Shown: positions 26,461-36,985 of the stretch, one piece after another
How positions within the stretch are numbered: position 1 is the stretch's first letter
How the letters are laid out: every line of letters starts with the position of its first letter
Source: Yamadazyma tenuis
Lineage: Eukaryota; Ascomycota; Pichiomycetes; Serinales; Debaryomycetaceae
Assembly (NCBI RefSeq): GCF_029203305.1
Contig: NC_089462.1
Coordinates: 620,001 to 684,000, forward strand
Direction of reading: 5' to 3'
DNA length: 64,000 nucleotides
Made by a program: the position numbers and the translations under genes
Notes under the pieces: generated by a model
The model's input: only the letters and a program-made list of their open reading frames with translations
The model's database searches: none
Told to the model about the DNA's origin: nothing

Positions 26461-28272
26461 CTACAAAGCCTTCGTACCACTAGGGTTGATACCCTTCTTC
26501 TTCATACTTCTCTTAATAGATTTTTGCATGAGATCAGCATCCTCATCATTGTCGAATTCAGCAAAGTCATCATTAATGATACCTTCCTCTTCAGCTTCAG
26601 CTCTGGCCAACAATTCTTTTTCGTTGGCTCCGGCCTTAGACACATCATGAGGAGATGGGGCAATTTTCTTGAACTTGGCAACATAAAACCCGTCAACATT
26701 ATAAGTATGTGGGTAGTATCTTCTGGTTAATGACAAACTTGAATCAAAGTGCTTTCCTCTGTAAGAAACAAAACCGGGCTTACCAACTTGTAAGTGAGTT
26801 TCGACCAATTTGACATTGGGTCTCTTTCTTAAAGCATAGTCGACAACAGCTTCATTCTCTTCAATGGCAACAGAACAAGTGGAGTATACTATCACACCTC
26901 CGGTAGCAGAGTTAGCATCAACAGAGTCAATAGCAGATAAAATTAATTGCTTCTGTAAATGGGGGATTTGAATGAAATCCTTTTCGTTACGGTTGACTTT
27001 AACAGACTCATCCTTAGCAATAACACCAGTACCAGAACATGGAGCATCTAACAAGATTCTGTCGAACCCACCAATCACTTTAGGAAATTCTCTGGCATCG
27101 TAGTTACAAACAATTGTGTTTTTGCAACCCAATCTGTGAATATTGGCAATTAATGATTTGGTACGAGCTTTATTAGCATCATTAGCAAACACGCATCCGG
27201 TATTCTTCATCAATGCAGAGATATAAGTGGTTTTACCACCGGGAGCAGCGGCCATATCCAAGATTCGCTCGTTCTCTTGAGGATCTAATGCCATTACTGG
27301 CAAAAATGAAGACGCTGCCTGTAAAATATACTGACCTGCCAAGTACTCAGGAGTGGCACCGATCGGAACCTGGGAATCAAAGACTTGCAAACCCACTTTT
27401 GTCCATGTTCCAATAGGTTGTAAGTTAACACCTCTGTTGACCAAGGTTTGGGCCAATTCACGACGTCTAGTCTTCAAAGTGTTAGTTCTGATGGTAATTG
27501 GTCTGGCAATTTCATTGGCTTCAAAGAACTCCATAGCTTCTGAAGGCGAGAAGAGGTTGAAAAGCTTTTCAGCTAAGAATTCGCTGTATCCGAAGTATTC
27601 ACAGATATCTTTGATCAATCTGGAGATGTAATCAGCTCTGGACTTACCCTCTTCAGATAATTCTTTGAAGTTTTCTAACACTTTCACCACTTCGATCATT
27701 CTGGTTCTCACCATTGTCACGTCCTGAGGCTTTCCATTAATTAATTCTTCTTCTTCTTCAGTAGGTAATACTTGAGCTCTTGGTTGAGCAGCTCCATGCA
27801 ATAATTCCTCTTCAGCTTCTTCAGCTTCTAATTCTTCTTCTTCTTCTAATCTTCTAGATAACGCTTCCATGTTAGCAGCATTAAGGTTTTCGATGTCTTC
27901 ATCTTCGTCATCCGAAAACATTGGTCTTTCTCTTCCTTCCTCATCTGAATCTACAAACTCATCTTCAGGGAACTCATCATCCTCAAGGTCGTCTAAGGTT
28001 TCGCCTTCAAGTTCGTCGTCGGAATCGTCAAATAAAGCCTTCTTTGCACTCTCAACTTCTTCATCTTGGTTCAAGTCGGCTTCCACAGGAGCAACAGGTT
28101 TTGATTCCACTGGTTTGGTGGGTTTGGACTTCTTGAAAGTTTTTTCAGGCTTGGGCTCTTCGACCAGCTCAACCTTTCTCTTCTGTAATTTCTTATCTCT
28201 CCTATCCTTCTTGGCTTGGAACTCTTCAAATGAAGGAGGAACCCCTTGTTTGTTTTTCGCTCTTCTACCCAT
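26461..28272 (-). CDS. NOP2: 25S rRNA (cytosine-C5) methyltransferase Nop2
   Basis: This predicts 603 residues. A Lys-rich and acidic N-terminal third (nucleolar type) precedes a RsmB/NOL1 methyltransferase domain. Visible motifs are the SAM-binding loop [17 protein letters not shown] (about residue 345), motif [10 protein letters not shown] (near 409), and motif [14 protein letters not shown] (near 464), which holds the catalytic cysteine. Nop2 makes m5C in 25S rRNA and is required for 60S assembly. The start is unambiguous ([19 protein letters not shown]). It is divergent from TRM6 across 133 bp carrying PAC- and RRPE-like elements, which fits ribosome-biogenesis co-regulation. Confidence 0.96.
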   Translation of the reverse strand: MGRRAKNKQGVPPSFEEFQAKKDRRDKKLQKRKVELVEEPKPEKTFKKSKPTKPVESKPVAPVEADLNQDEEVESAKKALFDDSDDELEGETLDDLEDDEFPEDEFVDSDEEGRERPMFSDDEDEDIENLNAANMEALSRRLEEEEELEAEEAEEELLHGAAQPRAQVLPTEEEEELINGKPQDVTMVRTRMIEVVKVLENFKELSEEGKSRADYISRLIKDICEYFGYSEFLAEKLFNLFSPSEAMEFFEANEIARPITIRTNTLKTRRRELAQTLVNRGVNLQPIGTWTKVGLQVFDSQVPIGATPEYLAGQYILQAASSFLPVMALDPQENERILDMAAAPGGKTTYISALMKNTGCVFANDANKARTKSLIANIHRLGCKNTIVCNYDAREFPKVIGGFDRILLDAPCSGTGVIAKDESVKVNRNEKDFIQIPHLQKQLILSAIDSVDANSATGGVIVYSTCSVAIEENEAVVDYALRKRPNVKLVETHLQVGKPGFVSYRGKHFDSSLSLTRRYYPHTYNVDGFYVAKFKKIAPSPHDVSKAGANEKELLARAEAEEEGIINDDFAEFDNDEDADLMQKSIKRSMKKKGINPSGTKAL

Positions 28273-28405
28273 GGTGTTTTATGCTAGGTGGATTGAACGC
28301 TCTGAAAATTTCGTATCAAATTTGTATCTCATCGCACAAGCTCATCTGGAAATTTTCAGAAAATTTAGTGTGCCAGATCCAACTACTAGAAACCACAAGA
28401 AACCA
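28273..28405. promoter_or_regulatory. Shared NOP2/TRM6 promoter with PAC and RRPE-like elements
   Basis: The 133-bp divergent spacer contains CTCATCGC at 28328-28335 (reverse complement of the PAC core GCGATGAG). RRPE-like A/T elements flank it: TGAAAATTTC at 28303-28312 and AAATTTTCAGAAAATTT at 28350-28366. PAC plus RRPE is the classic signature of yeast ribosome- and tRNA-biogenesis genes. Use by both genes is inferred. Confidence 0.7.
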
Positions 28406-29851
28406 ATGAAAGATAGAAGCACAATTACAGAGAACCATTATGTATTGGTGAGGCTTCCTTCCGCTGGTATGAAGGTGGTTGAGTTGAGGAAAGGTGGAAA
28501 CATAGCGTTGGGCAAGTTTGGTGCTTTTAATGTTGACGATGTATTGGGGTACACCTACGGACAATCATTTGAAATCATCGACAACGATAAACTCCGACCA
28601 ATTAAGAGCTTGTCTGAAGAGGTTGAGATGAAAGAGGAAAGTTCTGAAGATGTAGAGGCAGAAGGAGACGAAGAAATCATCAAAGATAGGTTAATCAAGA
28701 TGCTCTCAAATAGCTCTGAAAATAACCAGAATATCATTAACATTGGCTCCAAGATCCAAAAGTTGACCAACGAAGAAATCGATGAGCTCAAGAAGTCTGG
28801 TGCGACTTCCAATATCGGTCAACTCATAATACAAAAGATGATTGAAGGACACGAAGGATTTGATAAGAAGACCATCTTCTCTCAACAGAAATACTTGAAA
28901 AGAAAGCAAGAGAAGTTCTTAAGACGATTCACCATAGACTATCTTGGTTCTTCACAAATGTTACAATACTACTTGGAAAAAGACTCTTCCAAGTTGTTGG
29001 ATATGAGTGAAGAAACGTTAGGTCTGTTAATGACTTACTCCAACGTGAAACCTGGAGGGAAATATTTATTGATTGACGAAACTGGAGGGGTGATCTTATA
29101 TTCCATGTTGGAAAGAATGAATTGTGAAGGTACGGTGGTGTTGATCCATGAGAATGAACACGCCAATTATAGTGCTTTAAAGCATTCGAATTTGTCTGAT
29201 GATTTGATCAGAAGCAAAGTGAAGATGATCAACTGGTTGCAAATTTTGGAACCTGAAAACGAGAAAATTGATTTCCAATCGTTCAGTGAAGCTGAACTAA
29301 ATGAAATGAAGGCTCCAAAGAGGTCTCAGTACTATAGGCGTCAAAAGAGGGCTAATGACATAAATGAAGTCATCGAAATGGTTCAACAAGGTAACTTTGA
29401 TGCATTTATTTCGATAACAACCTTGGATCCTACCACCTACTTGCCATTTGTGATTCCGAAGGTCGGGGGTTCGAGACCCATTACCGTTTACAGCCAGTTC
29501 AAGGAGACATTACTCCAAACTCAGCATTTCTTGAGTTCCGATAAGAGAATATTGGCTCCTTCTATATTTGAAACGAGAGTCAGACCTTATCAAACCATTC
29601 CTGGTAGAATTCATCCATTGATGACAATGAGAGGTTATGGAGGTTATATCATGGTGGGTACCAGAGTGTTTCCCAAAGAATCTGTCCAGGCCGTTGGAAG
29701 AGGAATGGGAAGAAGGAAAACTCCTAAAAAAGATGAAAGTTCAATGGAGCCTGAAGATTCTCAGAGGGGAGAAACTCCCTACGTACCTGAAGATTCCCAG
29801 AAGGAAGACACTTCATTCGTACCTGAAGACTCTATGGAGTTGGAAAAATGA
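28406..29851 (+). CDS. TRM6: tRNA m1A58 methyltransferase non-catalytic subunit Trm6 (Gcd10)
   Basis: This predicts 481 residues from the ATG at 28406. The frame is open 179 codons upstream, but only as antisense to NOP2. The N-terminal part ([35 protein letters not shown], then YGQSFEI) and the central [14 protein letters not shown] match Gcd10/Trm6. The SAM-fold half lacks a canonical SAM motif, as expected for the RNA-binding partner of Trm61. The complex methylates A58 of tRNAs, including initiator tRNA-Met. The last 45 residues carry three PEDSQ/PEDSM repeats and look disordered. MTQ1 is convergent 26 bp downstream. Confidence 0.93.
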   Translation: MKDRSTITENHYVLVRLPSAGMKVVELRKGGNIALGKFGAFNVDDVLGYTYGQSFEIIDNDKLRPIKSLSEEVEMKEESSEDVEAEGDEEIIKDRLIKMLSNSSENNQNIINIGSKIQKLTNEEIDELKKSGATSNIGQLIIQKMIEGHEGFDKKTIFSQQKYLKRKQEKFLRRFTIDYLGSSQMLQYYLEKDSSKLLDMSEETLGLLMTYSNVKPGGKYLLIDETGGVILYSMLERMNCEGTVVLIHENEHANYSALKHSNLSDDLIRSKVKMINWLQILEPENEKIDFQSFSEAELNEMKAPKRSQYYRRQKRANDINEVIEMVQQGNFDAFISITTLDPTTYLPFVIPKVGGSRPITVYSQFKETLLQTQHFLSSDKRILAPSIFETRVRPYQTIPGRIHPLMTMRGYGGYIMVGTRVFPKESVQAVGRGMGRRKTPKKDESSMEPEDSQRGETPYVPEDSQKEDTSFVPEDSMELEK

Positions 29852-29877
29852 TAGCTATTGTACATTATTTACACTAT

Positions 29878-30729
29878 TTACATAATTGTATTGCATAGGC
29901 TTGTAAGGTTCAATTCCATGTTCTTGGACCCAATTACACACCGCAAGTTTCCAGCCGAATCGTTTAGTGTACCAACAGTCCACTCCAGACTGACGAGCCT
30001 CTTTACATGCTCGGCTTGTGTTTGGTACCCCAATTCAAAAATGAAGTTATCAGCATCACAGTCATCAACCGTGTGCACCAACTGCGTATAGAACTCCAAG
30101 TCACCAATAAGCGCCTCTTTTGGCTCATACCGTCTTACAGACTTCTCCACCTCAGTCGAAAGATAGTCCTTCATTGGAATGTACGGAGGGTTGGAAGTTA
30201 CTAAGTCAAATGGTTCTGGTTTCAACGTGAAGAGATTTTGTTGTTCAAACTCCACTGTTGACAGATACTTGGTACTATTCTCATTTGCAATTTCAATTGC
30301 ACGTGGCGATATATCTATGGCCTTGATGGTGTGAGGTATACCTGCCTTTTGGAGCTGACTATTCAATAATAGAGGGATACATCCTGTTCCAGTACAAGCA
30401 TCGAGAATACGAATGTTATTAGCAGAGTTGCTAATCAAAAAGTCTAGCACTTTTACAGCCCACTCTTCGGTTTCCCAGCGTGGTATCAAAACACCTGGTT
30501 TGGTTATCAAGTCCATATCACCAAAAGGCTGAGTTCCAAGAATATACTGGAGAGGAGTGTGGTTCATTCTTTGTAAAACTGCATTTTTCCAAGCAGATTT
30601 CGGGAGTTCTCGTTTGATCCACAGAAGTTCTTGTGTAGCGACTTCCAAGGATCGCGTGGGTCTCAATAACGGCGGTAGAAGCCTCGAGATCTGTCGGGCT
30701 TCACGAATTGTCTTAGGTGATATTCTCAT
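29878..30729 (-). CDS. MTQ1: Mitochondrial release-factor glutamine methyltransferase Mtq1 (HemK/PrmC type)
   Basis: This predicts 283 residues. An N-terminal helical part (RMNHTPLQYILGTQPFGDMD) leads to a Rossmann methyltransferase domain with the SAM motif ILDACTGTGCIPLLL near residue 105. The signature NPPYIP near 178 positions the glutamine of the substrate GGQ loop. Mtq1 methylates mitochondrial class I release factor; the cytosolic counterpart Mtq2 lacks this N-terminal part, so the call is specific. It sits 92 bp downstream of NAM9 on the same strand, two mitochondrial-translation genes side by side, though not evidence for a shared transcript. Confidence 0.9.
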   Translation of the reverse strand: MRISPKTIREARQISRLLPPLLRPTRSLEVATQELLWIKRELPKSAWKNAVLQRMNHTPLQYILGTQPFGDMDLITKPGVLIPRWETEEWAVKVLDFLISNSANNIRILDACTGTGCIPLLLNSQLQKAGIPHTIKAIDISPRAIEIANENSTKYLSTVEFEQQNLFTLKPEPFDLVTSNPPYIPMKDYLSTEVEKSVRRYEPKEALIGDLEFYTQLVHTVDDCDADNFIFELGYQTQAEHVKRLVSLEWTVGTLNDSAGNLRCVIGSKNMELNLTSLCNTIM

Positions 30730-30821
30730 ATTAGATCATGTTCGCGTTAGCCATCGCGAACTTTGGCTACTTTGTCTGCAAATGATGAAATATCCATTTC
30801 TATATATATATACAAGACGTT

Positions 30822-32213
30822 TTACATACCTTTTCGGGCGTAGAACATATAAGCTCTTTCGTGGATATCTGAAGGGAACGGAGAGATGACTTCAGAGTGA
30901 CCGGGTCTAGCAACAGGATCTCTCAAGTAGATGGCATGGCATGTTGAAAAAGATATCTCGATATGTGAAGGTAAGATGGCAAAACAACCGATAAAAGGCC
31001 TTGGCGTCCAAGGAGTGAAGTACGGCTTGGAAGGGTCTATTCTTCCAAACAATGAAGACTGCCATGGTAAACTGACTTTGGCAGATGCTTCGTTTTCCTT
31101 GACCTTTTCCACATCCAACTTATCGTGAAACTTCAAGTTCGAACCGAAAGCTGGAGAATATGGTATATGCGTGGAGTCTTCGGGCAATTTGTTTTCGTTG
31201 GCTTCTACTCTCAAGAATTCTTGGTGAGTTTTCACCAACTCAGATAAAATTTGCTTGACAGACGAGACCAACTTGAATTCTTTGGCATCATCAAACTCAT
31301 TGGACTTCTTGTTCACGTAGCTCTCGCATTGTTCAGCACCAAAGTTTTCTACTAATGGATGCTTGGAATCAAATAACAATTTGTATGCTTGGAGACACTT
31401 GGTAGCATTCTTTTCTCCGTACAAACTTTTGAAAACAGCAGTGTCAGTAACTTCTTGTTTGTTACCCTTGGCCAATATTTGACTCAACACAAACGGTCTG
31501 GTGGTTTGATTTTGCTTGAATTTCATTTGCTGTTCAAGTTTTTTGTTGTGAGCCTTAACCGAAGCTTTGATGTCAATTTTATTCAGAGGATCCAAAGATT
31601 CGGGTTTGGACACCTTCAATTCCCATACCTCCTTAGGATTCTCTTTGGCTGCCTTCACATACTTGTTCCATACTACAATCTGTTTGTTGTCAGTCTTAAT
31701 GGCCTGATCCAAGCTTGGTTTGACTCTTCCCATAGCCAATAAAACCTTTTCTGGCTTAACGTTGAATACGTCTCCGCTTTGCAACGGGAACGAGGGATGT
31801 TTTATCGTAACACCATTCACCTGGACATGGCCTCCAAGAATAAACTGCCTGGCTTGTCTTATGGAAGATGCAAACATTGATCTGAACACAGCAAATTCCA
31901 ATCTCTTTTCCAATACCGCATACGTTTGTAAAGCCATTGGAGTGGGTTTAACTCCAAGACCCTTCAAAGATGCATCCAACTGGGCGACCGATTGTAAGTT
32001 TGGGTCGAAAATGGTTTTCCACCGACTTTCTGTGAGATGTTCACCATGATAAGCTCTGGTTTCGGCTTTGGAGGTCCACTTCTGCTGAAACAAAGTCTTG
32101 GCTCTGGAGGTGAGGGCTGGCTTCTTGTACAAGTTAAATAAGTTATACTTGTTCATCGAAGAACGAACCCGCCCTCTACTTAGAGAGTTCATGTTCTGAG
32201 TTCTTCTCGGCAT
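30822..32213 (-). CDS. NAM9: Mitochondrial small-subunit ribosomal protein uS4m (Nam9)
   Basis: This predicts 463 residues. It begins basic, MPRRTQNMNSLSRGRVRSS, serving as presequence and rRNA-binding region. It contains an S4 RNA-binding fold around residues 115-155 (SSIRQARQFILGGHVQVNG) and a long fungal-specific C-terminal extension, so it is much larger than bacterial S4. In S. cerevisiae NAM9 mutations act as ochre suppressors of mitochondrial translation. It is divergent from EAF7 across about 100 bp. Confidence 0.93.
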   Translation of the reverse strand: MPRRTQNMNSLSRGRVRSSMNKYNLFNLYKKPALTSRAKTLFQQKWTSKAETRAYHGEHLTESRWKTIFDPNLQSVAQLDASLKGLGVKPTPMALQTYAVLEKRLEFAVFRSMFASSIRQARQFILGGHVQVNGVTIKHPSFPLQSGDVFNVKPEKVLLAMGRVKPSLDQAIKTDNKQIVVWNKYVKAAKENPKEVWELKVSKPESLDPLNKIDIKASVKAHNKKLEQQMKFKQNQTTRPFVLSQILAKGNKQEVTDTAVFKSLYGEKNATKCLQAYKLLFDSKHPLVENFGAEQCESYVNKKSNEFDDAKEFKLVSSVKQILSELVKTHQEFLRVEANENKLPEDSTHIPYSPAFGSNLKFHDKLDVEKVKENEASAKVSLPWQSSLFGRIDPSKPYFTPWTPRPFIGCFAILPSHIEISFSTCHAIYLRDPVARPGHSEVISPFPSDIHERAYMFYARKGM

Positions 32214-32315
32214 GATTCTTCTAGTTCTCTACCGACAGAAAATTTTCAATGTCTGAAAAGTTTTTTGGCAGTTCGCGCTCAGTCCCGCACGACCAAGTTT
32301 TGGCACATCAACAAC

Positions 32316-32936
32316 ATGAAAAGCTGGAAGCTTGAAGATGAAATCAAGCTCTTCCACTTGATCTGTGACTATTCACCGATCGGTGATGATAAGGACAAGA
32401 ATCTTGCAGTGATTGTGGAGAAAATGAATGATAAAAAGCTCAAACTAGCCGATATTACCCAGAAGCTCGAAAGCCTATATAACATGAAGTGGTTCGAGGA
32501 AGACAGTGAAGACCAAAAAGTGAAAGAAAATACCAACGCCGTGGAGGATGACGAAGACGAAGATGAAGATGAAGATGATGACGACGACGAAGATGACGAT
32601 AAAGATGAAGACCCCGAGAAGTCGTCCAAGCCGTCTCCACGAAAGTCCAAAAAGACCACCAATACACCTCCACCTCGAGCTCCGAAAAAGCGGACCCGTT
32701 CGGTGGTAAAAGTGGAAGAGGTTAAGAAGACGCCGTCTACAAGGCGAAGGACGCGCACCCAAGAGGACGAAAATGACGAGGAAGACGAAGACGAAGACGA
32801 TAAGGACGATGCCGCAACCCCCACACCCACCCCCGAACCTGAACCCAAAAAACGTAAGAAGGACGAGTCGCCCAAGGCCACGCGGCGGTCAAGCAGAAAG
32901 GCTCAGCCCACACGGCGAAGCACACGAAAGAAATGA
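32316..32936 (+). CDS. EAF7: NuA4 histone acetyltransferase subunit Eaf7
   Basis: This predicts 206 residues from the ATG at 32316; an open frame from 32265 starts at TTG. The N-terminal 75 residues match the Eaf7/MRGBP family: WKLEDEIKLFHLICDYSPIG, then KNLAVIVEKMND and ITQKLESLYNMKWFEED. The remainder is low-complexity, an acidic run (about 90-115) followed by alternating basic and acidic stretches with SPRKSKK and RRSSRKAQ. Such a tail is typical of nuclear chromatin proteins. Eaf7 pairs with Eaf5 and Eaf3 in a NuA4 submodule. An ATG at 32249 opens a 28-codon frame overlapping this start out of frame. Confidence 0.85.
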   Translation: MKSWKLEDEIKLFHLICDYSPIGDDKDKNLAVIVEKMNDKKLKLADITQKLESLYNMKWFEEDSEDQKVKENTNAVEDDEDEDEDEDDDDDEDDDKDEDPEKSSKPSPRKSKKTTNTPPPRAPKKRTRSVVKVEEVKKTPSTRRRTRTQEDENDEEDEDEDDKDDAATPTPTPEPEPKKRKKDESPKATRRSSRKAQPTRRSTRKK

Positions 32937-33026
32937 ACGGCTCTATTACATGATTTATTAAGAAATTATAATATACACGAACTCATGACTGTATACGAAT
33001 GGCTTGAATGGATGCAAATTCCATGC

Positions 33027-34706
33027 TTACGCAAGCACGGCCCAAATCTTCTCCCAGAGGTTGGTTGGTTCGGGCTCGACAAAGTACTCGTCGATTTCTC
33101 TGACTCCACTGTCAATGTCACATTCTTCCACGGGGATCCAGAAAGCTTCCTTGGAAAACGTGCGTTTGCCAAAGCCATTAAAGTAAAAGTGGAATGCGAT
33201 GTAGGCCACCACAAATAAGATGACGGAGATGTACAGGGTGAAGAAGCCGGAGGCGGTAATGTTCCAGAAGCACGAGAATCCCTGGAGAAACACCAACACA
33301 AAAATGGTGATGGTGGCATATTGTGACAAGTAAGGCATGAGCACGGCCTTAAATGGCAACGAGTTTCTGGAGATACCTCTCTGCTTTAAGATGGCCATGA
33401 ACTTCAAGTGGGTGACGGAAATCCATCCCCAGGAGATCAAACCCGCCACGGCGGTGATATTCAATAACCAGTCGAAAACAGTGCTTCCGTTTTCTGACAA
33501 CACCAAGAACGCCAACAACCCAAACAACGAGGTGATGATGACTGCCACGTATGGCACTCCATGTTTGGTGGTCAAGGTAAAGAACTTGGGTCCCACACCG
33601 GCCTGGCCCAATCCGTACAAGATTCTGGATCCACAGTAAATGTTGGAGTTTCCAGCCGAAATAATGGTGATCAACAACACTCCGTTGAAGATATCTGGTA
33701 ACACCTTGGTGCCGGCCAAGTCCATGGCAATCACAAATGGAGATGACACAGCATACCCATCCCCTCCTAACCGAGGGTTGGTGTAAGGAATCAATAATCC
33801 CATGAAGAACATCGATAAGAGGTAAAACACAATGATTCTGATGTAGATGGAGCGAATGGCCTTGGGCAACGATTTGGGCGACTTCATTTCACCCGAGGCA
33901 ATACCAATCAACTCACAACCCTGAAAGGTGAAAGCTGCACTAATCAATGAGGATAACCATCCCAAAAACCGGGCGGTGTTGATGTTTTCCTCCAAGATCC
34001 CGGGTCCCCAAGGGCCGGGGTTTCTCCAGTATCTGAAGCCAATAGGCCCGGTTTTACCTGCCCCACAAACAATACAAAGAGCATAAATTAACCATCCAAA
34101 CACGGCAATCACCTTCAAGAACGAGATCCAAAACTCGATTTCTCCATAGAACTTGACAGGGAACATATTGGCCGATGTCAAAATCACAAAGAAGATTCCA
34201 ATCCATGCTCCCAATGGCACAGCATCGGTCCAGTAAAAGATAATCTGGCCCACCACCGACAATTCCAACGCATAGGTGATGGCCCACGAGAACCAGTAGC
34301 AGTAGCCGTTGGCGGCTCCCAACGCGGGAGAACACCACCGGGTGGTAAATTGGGTGAAAGAACCCGAAATTGGAATGTAGGTGGCCATTTCCCCCAAACC
34401 CTGAATCACCGCAAACACCAACGTACCTATAAAAATAAACGAAATCAACGATGACACAGGGCCGGCCTCGGCCAAGACTCCTCCTGTAGACACAAAAAGA
34501 CCCGTACCGATGGTACCACCAATGGCGATCATGGAAATGTGTCTTGGTTTTAATTGCCTCTGGACTTGCTGGTGCTGAAAGTCTCCCAATAAGTTTTCAT
34601 GAGAGTTGGTGGACACCACGTTAAGGTCCTTCTCACCTTGGTGGAACTTACCCGAAGGCGATCCAGTAGAAGTGATGAGATCTGGTCCTTTCTCGTAATC
34701 GGACAT
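33027..34706 (-). CDS. Amino-acid permease of the CAN1/LYP1/ALP1 type
   Basis: This predicts 559 residues from the ATG at 34706; the longer frame begins at GTG. The signature LKPRHISMIAIGGTIGTGLF starts TM1 of the fungal YAT family (APC superfamily), with 12 membrane segments following and a cytosolic N-terminus of about 60 residues. The SAGNSNIYCGSRILYGL motif and the tail ECDIDSGVREID...NLWEKIW resemble the basic amino-acid permeases Can1, Lyp1 and Alp1, so arginine/lysine-type import at the plasma membrane is the best guess. Lys residues near the N-terminus could serve ubiquitin-driven endocytosis. Substrate cannot be fixed from sequence. The upstream region carries GATA-type sites. Confidence 0.88.
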   Translation of the reverse strand: MSDYEKGPDLITSTGSPSGKFHQGEKDLNVVSTNSHENLLGDFQHQQVQRQLKPRHISMIAIGGTIGTGLFVSTGGVLAEAGPVSSLISFIFIGTLVFAVIQGLGEMATYIPISGSFTQFTTRWCSPALGAANGYCYWFSWAITYALELSVVGQIIFYWTDAVPLGAWIGIFFVILTSANMFPVKFYGEIEFWISFLKVIAVFGWLIYALCIVCGAGKTGPIGFRYWRNPGPWGPGILEENINTARFLGWLSSLISAAFTFQGCELIGIASGEMKSPKSLPKAIRSIYIRIIVFYLLSMFFMGLLIPYTNPRLGGDGYAVSSPFVIAMDLAGTKVLPDIFNGVLLITIISAGNSNIYCGSRILYGLGQAGVGPKFFTLTTKHGVPYVAVIITSLFGLLAFLVLSENGSTVFDWLLNITAVAGLISWGWISVTHLKFMAILKQRGISRNSLPFKAVLMPYLSQYATITIFVLVFLQGFSCFWNITASGFFTLYISVILFVVAYIAFHFYFNGFGKRTFSKEAFWIPVEECDIDSGVREIDEYFVEPEPTNLWEKIWAVLA

Positions 34707-35570
34707 TATTAATAAAGTTGACACAGCAAAAAACTTTTGAAATGCTCCAGGTATTTATAAGAGGCTGTTGTGACAAATTAATTTTTTTAAGCAATTATTT
34801 TTGACCGAATGGGTAAAAACCAAAAAAGAAACCGCTGCAGCCATCAGAATATACATGGCATTTTGGGGTAACAGCTTATCGTCTTCACAAACAAGGGGAA
34901 GTGGTTATCAAGATCCGATATCGGCGGGGTCATCGGTCATCCCCCTACACCCATTCCCCTAACAGAAAGTGGTAGCAGAGTTGAGTATACGCGACGGCCC
35001 ATGACTGCAAAGCCGTTAGGTACAAACGGGCCCTTACTTTTACAGAAACTGAAGGCGTTTTCTCGTTTAATTTTCTAAGTGCCGTATGCAAATTTTTCAG
35101 AAGCACACATCGCATCAGTTTCGGGTCCGTAATGCCCTTCGCGCACAATGAGTAATTGGCCCAGGTGGCAGGTGACGAGGGATGGTGGTAGTAGGTGCCC
35201 CGAAGCACCAATCCCCTGGCTCTATTTCAACTTTAGGAGCCTACACTAATATGGTAGCCACTAGCGAGAAAATATTAGCAGTTTGGATCTGTATTCCCTG
35301 CGTTAGCCTGCAGGTGAAACTACTTCTGCGTTTTGACTTTTGTAAACTGCAGTTGACAGGATGGTGATAGTCTGACCAGAGTCAGCCAGGAAGTTCTGAC
35401 CCATAGAAGGTCCTGACCTTTCGGCATATTCTTTTGGCTATTGCAACTCCAAACTGAATTACCTGCACCTGTTGTTTGTGAGAAATGCAAGGTCCAGTCT
35501 GTTAATACACCAGAACCCATATTTTCACTATTTAAACACCACTCATCCTCTCCAATGGCCTAGCACAAAC
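34707..35570. other. Intergenic, divergent promoter region of permease and F-box gene
   Basis: This 864-bp gap holds GATAAG (as CTTATC at 34875-34880) and GATAA (as TTATC at 34905-34909), the core sites of nitrogen-responsive GATA factors. It also has CCCCT stress-type elements at 34942-34946 and 34956-34960. The 34945-35211 open frame on the minus strand has no ATG start and is not called. No RNA gene is seen. Confidence 0.4.
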
Positions 35571-36850
35571 ATGGCCAAGCATAAAGCTCCAGAAAATATT
35601 ACGGTTTCAGAGAGGGTAACAAGATCTGTATCGGTGCATACGAAGTCTACCAAGGGACTTGAACAACTACCCAGTGAAATCATCAATATGGTGCTAGATC
35701 ACTTGGATCAATGGACTTTGTGTACGGTTCTTAGGTTGAACTCATCCCTATACAAGATGGCAAAAAGAAGACAAATCGGCATATTCTTGTCTACAATCCA
35801 ACAATGTTCACGCGTTTGAAGTTGGATAAACACTCTACAGGTTTGCTCCTGGATATTCTTCCAATAAATCCAGAGGGTTATACGGTCATTTCCTTGAGAA
35901 ATTTTGAGGACTTTTGTACCAGATGGTCGGAAAATAGGGGCCTGGTGAAGATGGTGTGCTTTTACTACAATAACCTCCGCATAAGGTACTACTCATATTG
36001 TGTTTTACTTGGCTGCAAAATAAAGATTGTGGATGAGGACATTCTGTGCAACCAGGCCATCGTAGGTTGCCACTGTGAAATCAAAATAGAGGATACTATT
36101 GTTGAGATAGAGGGCAATATACCAAGGGTATTTGAGTGGTTACACTTCTCTTTTCCGGAACAGTTATCGCTTATTGTGTCTGTGAATGGTCTCAAAGTAG
36201 GCTCCTTCAAAACTTTTGAAAACTTTGTCCCGGACATCCTCAACACGATTGTATGGAATACTGATTTTGACTTGGGACATTATTTTGAGGTTAACGATAT
36301 ACGATTTCGTCCAAGGACATTGGGTTTGGATAGCGAGAGTTTCCCACACCAAACCGTCGACACTTCTAGAACCCGGCACCTAAGTTATAAGGCAAATGGT
36401 GGCCAGCTGAAAGTAAGATCGTCAGATTCTCGGATATATCGATCACGAAACCTCTTGGGAAATTTACCAGAGTTTTGGAAGCTGATCTCTGATCACCAGA
36501 TGCAAAGCCTTAGCTTTGATTTGACAATACCTGGACTAAACTGCTTCACGAACTTAGTTTCTTTTAGGAAAGTCAAGTTTGCAACCCAAAAAACATCAAG
36601 TTCTACTCGCATGTATCTACTCAGGTTGAATACTACTTGTTGCGCAGACTTGCACAGAAAAGGAGTGTATACGAGAGCAGGGGAAGTAGTATTCAGAAAC
36701 ATCGCCAAATTGCCCAAGTTACAGTATGCTGCTATCTCAAATGAATATTACTGGGTGAAGCACACTAATAATAGAGTACTTTTCGTTCCTATATTTGATA
36801 CGCACTTCCCAGACAAGGGAAGGTGCAGCGTCCCAAACAAAAGTAACTGA
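35571..36850 (+). pseudogene. F-box protein gene interrupted by a frameshift
   Basis: Two overlapping frames make up one gene. The first (ATG 35571, stop 35817-35819, 82 residues) holds an F-box at about residues 24-65: GLEQLPSEIINMVLDHLDQW, then TLCTVLRLNSSLYKMAKRR. The second frame is open from after the stop at 35732-35734 to 36850 and encodes about 350 further residues of an F-box-type substrate-recognition region (YNPTMFTRLKLDKHSTGLL onward), with its first ATG at 35804. The switch must lie in 35735-35819. Loss of one base or gain of two would join them. It could be a genuine recent pseudogene, an assembly error, or two proteins; no intron signals are seen. F-box proteins are SCF ubiquitin-ligase adaptors. 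Confidence 0.7.
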
Positions 36851-36985
36851 GAGGGATTGAAAGCCTCATTTTAATGTCTGTGTCACTGGGCGATGTGTAT
36901 ATCACCTGGCTGCGAAACTAACAATAATTTACATTTTTAAACACCTAAATATACAAAACAAACTTGGTTTTCGCAGAAGTAGCGC

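Noticed and set aside
29465..29480. tRNA B-box-like GGTTCGAGACC
   Set aside because: It is part of TRM6 coding sequence (Gly-Gly-Ser-Arg-Pro), with no A-box or cloverleaf partner.
32369..32881. 170-codon Ser-rich frame antisense to EAF7
   Set aside because: Mirror of the acidic GAT/GAC codon run of EAF7, giving poly-Ser. No start or domain support.
34945..35211. 88-codon minus-strand frame upstream of the permease
   Set aside because: Begins at TTG and has no recognisable features.
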